Part shown: positions 60,783-64,000 of the stretch, piece after piece | How positions within the stretch are numbered: the stretch's first letter is position 1 | Layout of the letters: each line of letters begins with the position of its first letter | Source: Caballeronia jiangsuensis | Lineage (GTDB): Bacteria > Pseudomonadota > Gammaproteobacteria > Burkholderiales > Burkholderiaceae | Reading direction: 5' to 3' | NCBI GenBank assembly: GCA_000648925.1 | Contig: JFHF01000018.1 | Span: 62,001 to 126,000, forward strand | DNA length: 64,000 nt | Program-made: the position numbers and the translations under genes | Notes under the pieces: model-generated | Seen by the model: only the letters and a program-made list of their open reading frames with translations | What the model was told of the DNA's origin: nothing | Database searches by the model: none

Positions 60783-62786
60783 ATGCCGCAAGCACCCGTG
60801 CCGCGCCGGCCACCCGCGAAGATCCTGCCGCCCGAAGCGCCCGGCGTGCGCGCGCTGGCGTCGCTGGTGACGGGCGTCATCATCATTTGCGCGCTGTACT
60901 TCGGCCGCGCGGTGATGATCCCGATCATCCTCGCGATTCTGCTGAGCTTTCTGCTCGCGCCTTTCGTCGATCTCCTGCGGCGGCTGCGGCTCGGTCAGGT
61001 GCCGTCGGTGATCGTGGCGGTGTTGATCGCGCTATCCGTGCTGACCGCTGTCGGCGCGCTGATCGGCGCGCAGGTCGCGCAGCTCGCGGGCGATCTGCCG
61101 AAATATCAGGTCGCGGTCGAACGCAAGATCGATTCCGTGCAGCGCGTGACGGTCGGCCGTGCCGATGAATTTCTCGGCCGCGCGTCGCGTGCGTTGAAGC
61201 GGCTTTCGCCCGCCGCCCGCGAGCAGGAGCAGAAGAAGGAGGACAACCCGACCTCATCGCCGATCGATCAGCCGATGCCCGTCGAAGTCCACGAGCCCAC
61301 GCCGACGCCGCTGGAACTGGCGCAGCGCTTTCTGTCGCCGATCGTCAGTCCGCTGGAAACCACGGGCATCGTGCTCGTCGTCGCGGTGTTCATCCTTTTG
61401 CAGCGAGAGGATCTGCGCGACCGGCTGATACGGCTTTTCGGCTCGCGCGATCTGCATCGCGCCACTACCGCGATGGACGAGGCCGCCCGGCGTCTCTCGC
61501 GCTACTTCCTCGCGCAGCTCGGCATCAATGCAGGCGTGGGCATCATCATCGCGATCGGGCTTGCGATCATCGGCGTGCCGGGCGCGCTCCTGTTCGGCGT
61601 GATGACCGCGCTGCTGCGCTTCGTGCCCTACGTCGGGACGTGGATCGCGGCGATCGTCGCGGTCGTGTTCGCGGCGGCGGTCGGCCCGGGCTGGGCGATG
61701 CTCGTGTGGACCGTCATCCTCTTCGGCGTCACCGATATCCTCGCGGGTCAGGTCGTCGAGCCGCTCCTTTACGGGCACAGCACGGGGCTTTCGCCGTTCG
61801 CCGTGATCGTCGCGGCGATCTTCTGGAGCTGGATCTGGGGGCCGATCGGCCTCGTGCTCTCGACGCCGCTCACCCTGTGCCTCGTGATTCTGGGCCGCCA
61901 TGTCGATCGCCTCGAATTTCTCGACGTGCTGTTCGGCGACCGGCCCGCGCTCACGCCCGCCGAGAACTTCTATCAGCGCCTGCTCGCGAACGATCCGGAC
62001 GAAGCGCTCGTGCAGGCCGAGACGCTGCTCAAGGAGCGTTCGCTGATCGCGTATTACGACGAAGTCGCGCTGGAAGGCCTGCGCTACGCCCACAACGACG
62101 TGCTGCGCGGCGTCGTGACGGCGGAACAGTTGAGGCGCATCAACGAATCGGCGCTCGACATCATCGAAGGACTGGAAGACGCCGACGATATCGCCGTCAC
62201 CGTCGAGCGCAAGGAAGGGCCGCCCGCGAGCCTCGATTCTCCGGACGACACGCCTGGCGTGGTCCACGAGACGCCGCCCGCGCGCTTCGATGCGCAGAAG
62301 GAAGGCCACACGGCGTCGGTGCTGTGCATCGCGGGGAGAAGCGAGCTCGACGATCTCGCCGCGACCATCGCCGTGCAGCTTTTTCGCAAGCACGGCCTGT
62401 ACGCGGATCTCGCGGGCTACGAGCGCTTCTCGCGCGGACGCTTCAGCGAAGTCGATCTCGCGGGCGTGACGATCATTTGCGTGGTGTCGTTCGATGCGGC
62501 CGAGTCGCCGCCGTATCTGCGCAACCTGTTGCGACGCCTGCATCAGCGTGCGTCATCGGCCGAGCTGATCGTCGGGCTGGTGTTCCCCGAAAGCCCGCTG
62601 CAAGGCGAAGTGCTGGTGCGCACGAGTTCGGCGGCGGTGTCGTTCCGGGAGCTGGTCGAGGCCTGCGTGGCGGCCGCCCGCCGCCAGTCCGGCGACGGCG
62701 TGCCGTGGGCAGGTCTGACCGACACGACCGGCGAGGCCGCGCTCAGCGGCCCGAGCGAGGACGTGCCGGAATTGCGTAATGCCTGA
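60783..62786 (+). CDS. AI-2E family (PerM-like) membrane protein with long soluble C-terminus
   Basis: A 667-residue protein. Residues about 20-400 form the AI-2E/PerM transporter fold (ALYFGRAVMIPIILAILLSFLLAPFVD, LFGVMTALLRFVPYVGTWIAAIVAVV, DILAGQVVEPLLYGHSTGLSP), eight hydrophobic segments with a charged, helical insertion. Residues about 400-667 are a soluble extension not present in small PerM proteins (DDIAVTVERKEGPP, ASVLCIAGRSELDDLAATIAVQLFRKHGL, ICVVSFDAAESPPYLRNLLRRLHQR), possibly a second, Rossmann-like domain. Substrate unknown. The ATG at 60783 fits the N-terminus; Shine-Dalgarno signal weak. Confidence 0.83.
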   Translation: MPQAPVPRRPPAKILPPEAPGVRALASLVTGVIIICALYFGRAVMIPIILAILLSFLLAPFVDLLRRLRLGQVPSVIVAVLIALSVLTAVGALIGAQVAQLAGDLPKYQVAVERKIDSVQRVTVGRADEFLGRASRALKRLSPAAREQEQKKEDNPTSSPIDQPMPVEVHEPTPTPLELAQRFLSPIVSPLETTGIVLVVAVFILLQREDLRDRLIRLFGSRDLHRATTAMDEAARRLSRYFLAQLGINAGVGIIIAIGLAIIGVPGALLFGVMTALLRFVPYVGTWIAAIVAVVFAAAVGPGWAMLVWTVILFGVTDILAGQVVEPLLYGHSTGLSPFAVIVAAIFWSWIWGPIGLVLSTPLTLCLVILGRHVDRLEFLDVLFGDRPALTPAENFYQRLLANDPDEALVQAETLLKERSLIAYYDEVALEGLRYAHNDVLRGVVTAEQLRRINESALDIIEGLEDADDIAVTVERKEGPPASLDSPDDTPGVVHETPPARFDAQKEGHTASVLCIAGRSELDDLAATIAVQLFRKHGLYADLAGYERFSRGRFSEVDLAGVTIICVVSFDAAESPPYLRNLLRRLHQRASSAELIVGLVFPESPLQGEVLVRTSSAAVSFRELVEACVAAARRQSGDGVPWAGLTDTTGEAALSGPSEDVPELRNA

Positions 62787-62800
62787 ACGTGACGACGCGC

Positions 62801-63034
62801 CTAGCGGTTGCCGTCGAACAGATCGTTGAGCATGGTGTCGAAGGCGGCTTGCGCGTCTTCGAGCTCCTGAAGCGCGGCATCGAAAGTCTGCAGCGCCATC
62901 TGCGACGGACGGGCGTCGCCTTCGGGCGGAAAGTGCTTTTGCAGCGACAGGAAAGCGGACTGAACCTGACGCGTCGCGTTGACGATACGTTCCATCGCTC
63001 GCGCTTCTTCCGCGCGATTGTTCTCAGCGGTCAT
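62801..63034 (-). CDS. Small helical hypothetical protein
   Basis: A 77-residue, wholly helical, acidic protein (ERIVNATRQVQSAFLSLQKHF, LQTFDAALQELEDAQAAFDTML) with heptad spacing suggesting a coiled coil. GAGGAG stands 9 nt before the ATG at 63034. No family recognised. It lies between the AI-2E gene and a chemoreceptor gene. Confidence 0.6.
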   Translation of the reverse strand: MTAENNRAEEARAMERIVNATRQVQSAFLSLQKHFPPEGDARPSQMALQTFDAALQELEDAQAAFDTMLNDLFDGNR

Positions 63035-63101
63035 CGGACACACTCCTCGTTGGCAATGTCCCGATAGTACCAAGCGATGCGCTTTTCGACGCTGCCCGAT
63101 C

Positions 63102-64000
63102 TCAAGCTTTCGCGACCGTGAAGAGCCGCACGGCTTCGTCGAGCACCACGGCGCGTTCCGCGAGGCGCTGCGCGGTGGCCGCCGCCTGTTCGACGAGCGC
63201 GGCGTTCTGCTGGGTCGAATCGTCGAGATGCGCGACTGCCTGATTCACCTGCGCGATGCCCTCGGCCTGCTCGCCGCTCGCCTTCGCCACTTCCATGATG
63301 ATCGTCGATACGCGGTTGACCGCTTCGTCGATGGCGCGCATCTGGCTCGTCGTGCGCGTGACGAGGCTCGTGCCTTCCTCGATCTGCGCGACGCTCGTCG
63401 CCACCACGCCTTCGATTTCCTTCGCCGATGCCGCGCAGCGCTGCGCCAGATTGCGCACTTCGGTGGCGACGACCGCGAACGAGCGGCCCGCCTCGCCCGC
63501 GCGCGCCGCCTCGACGGCCGCGTTCAGCGCGAGGATATTGGTCTGGAACGCGATGCCGTCGATGACATCGGTGATGTCCGCGATACGCCGCGACGCCGCC
63601 GTGATGCCCGCCATCGTCTGCTCGACCTGACTCGCGATGCGCCCGCCGTCGTCCGCCGCGGCCTGCGCTTCCCTGACGAGTTCGAGGGCGCGCACGGTGG
63701 CGTCGGCGTTGCCTTGCACGGTGGTGGTGAGTTGATCCATCGTCGCGGCGGTCTGTTCGAGCGACGCCGCCTGCATTTCCGTGCGGCGCGACAGGTCCGT
63801 GTTGCCGCTGGAAATCTCGTTGGCAGCGTCGAGCATGCCGCCGATCTGGCCGCGCACGTCGAAGACGATCGCCGCGAGATTCGCCTTCAACTGGCCGAGC
63901 GCGCGCTGCACGTCGCCGAGATCGTCATGGCGCGCATCGGGCATGTCGGCGGTCAGATCGCCTGCTGCCATGCGCGCGGCGAAGCCGGACATCGTGCGCA
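63102..64000 (-). CDS. Methyl-accepting chemotaxis protein (C-terminal part, runs off the window)
   Basis: The C-terminal portion of a chemoreceptor, open to the right edge. It shows the end of the HAMP region (GDLTADMPDARHDDLGDVQRALGQLKANL), methylation-helix repeats with EQTAATMDQLTTTV, and the very conserved hairpin tip (ITDVIDGIAFQTNILALNAAVEAARAGEAGRSFAVVATEVRNLAQR). The C-terminus ends shortly after the second methylation helix, with no CheR-tethering pentapeptide. Sensor and TM segments lie outside the window. Confidence 0.9.
   Translation of the reverse strand, partial: RTMSGFAARMAAGDLTADMPDARHDDLGDVQRALGQLKANLAAIVFDVRGQIGGMLDAANEISSGNTDLSRRTEMQAASLEQTAATMDQLTTTVQGNADATVRALELVREAQAAADDGGRIASQVEQTMAGITAASRRIADITDVIDGIAFQTNILALNAAVEAARAGEAGRSFAVVATEVRNLAQRCAASAKEIEGVVATSVAQIEEGTSLVTRTTSQMRAIDEAVNRVSTIIMEVAKASGEQAEGIAQVNQAVAHLDDSTQQNAALVEQAAATAQRLAERAVVLDEAVRLFTVAKA

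Overview
The window looks like the replication-origin segment of a secondary chromosome (chromid) from a Burkholderia sensu lato species; Caballeronia or Paraburkholderia is my best guess. The evidence is a very GC-rich sequence, a plasmid-type parA-parB-rep-kfrA core at 11.5-17.6 kb, and a gene set I associate with that group: hopanoid side-chain genes hpnIJKL, DUF2252, CsbD, kbl-tdh, many LysR, IclR and MarR regulators, and non-phosphorylative sugar catabolism. The genus call is inference from gene content, not from a marker gene. I saw no rRNA, tRNA, CRISPR array or insertion sequence.

Layout. 0-8.1 kb: a leftward ABC-uptake plus aldose dehydrogenase/lactonase/UxaA-type dehydratase operon of L-fucose type, with a divergent IclR regulator. 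8.2-11.2 kb: a small hypothetical protein and a Pat-like acyl-CoA synthetase/GNAT protein. 11.3-18.6 kb: the origin. It holds parS palindromes, parA, parB, a Rep_3-type initiator gene, about 1.25 kb of same-orientation 17-bp iterons, kfrA with a zinc ribbon, and a tyrosine-recombinase-like gene that has lost its catalytic residues. 18.8-25.7 kb: DUF2252, a LexA-box gene, csbD, kbl-tdh with an XRE-cupin regulator, YceI, and a PagP-like barrel. 25.7-32.1 kb: a LysR/M20 hydrolase/MFS unit, then a sugar-acid dehydratase and DapA-like pair. 32.1-40.8 kb: a MarR-GNAT protein, hpnLKJI, a small membrane protein and a two-component system. 40.9-48.3 kb: oxidoreductase, regulators, an MFS transporter with an IclR regulator, a Spy-like protein, and a holin/muramidase pair. 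48.7-64 kb: TerB, Usp, PhoD, WrbA, LysE, FUSC, zwf, LysR, a fused flavin/iron-sulfur oxidoreductase, GST, an AI-2E family permease and the end of a chemoreceptor.

How it works together. ParB should load on the six TTTATGCGCATAAA-type sites between 1 and 23 kb, one of which sits on the parA stop and the parB ribosome-binding site. Rep should bind the iterons (TCCYG-N6-CTCACC). The most striking observation is that exact copies of this iteron also occur outside the origin: inside rep, inside and at the end of the dead recombinase, and at 33.1, 46.4 (two copies) and 60.6 kb (two copies), at roughly 13-15 kb steps on one side of the origin. This could be a dispersed copy-control or titration network for chromid replication. 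A second regulatory idea is that CTTAAG-N5-CTTAAG boxes (PmrA/QseB-like) lie before the two-component operon and a related box lies before hpnI, linking the sensor to hopanoid modification.
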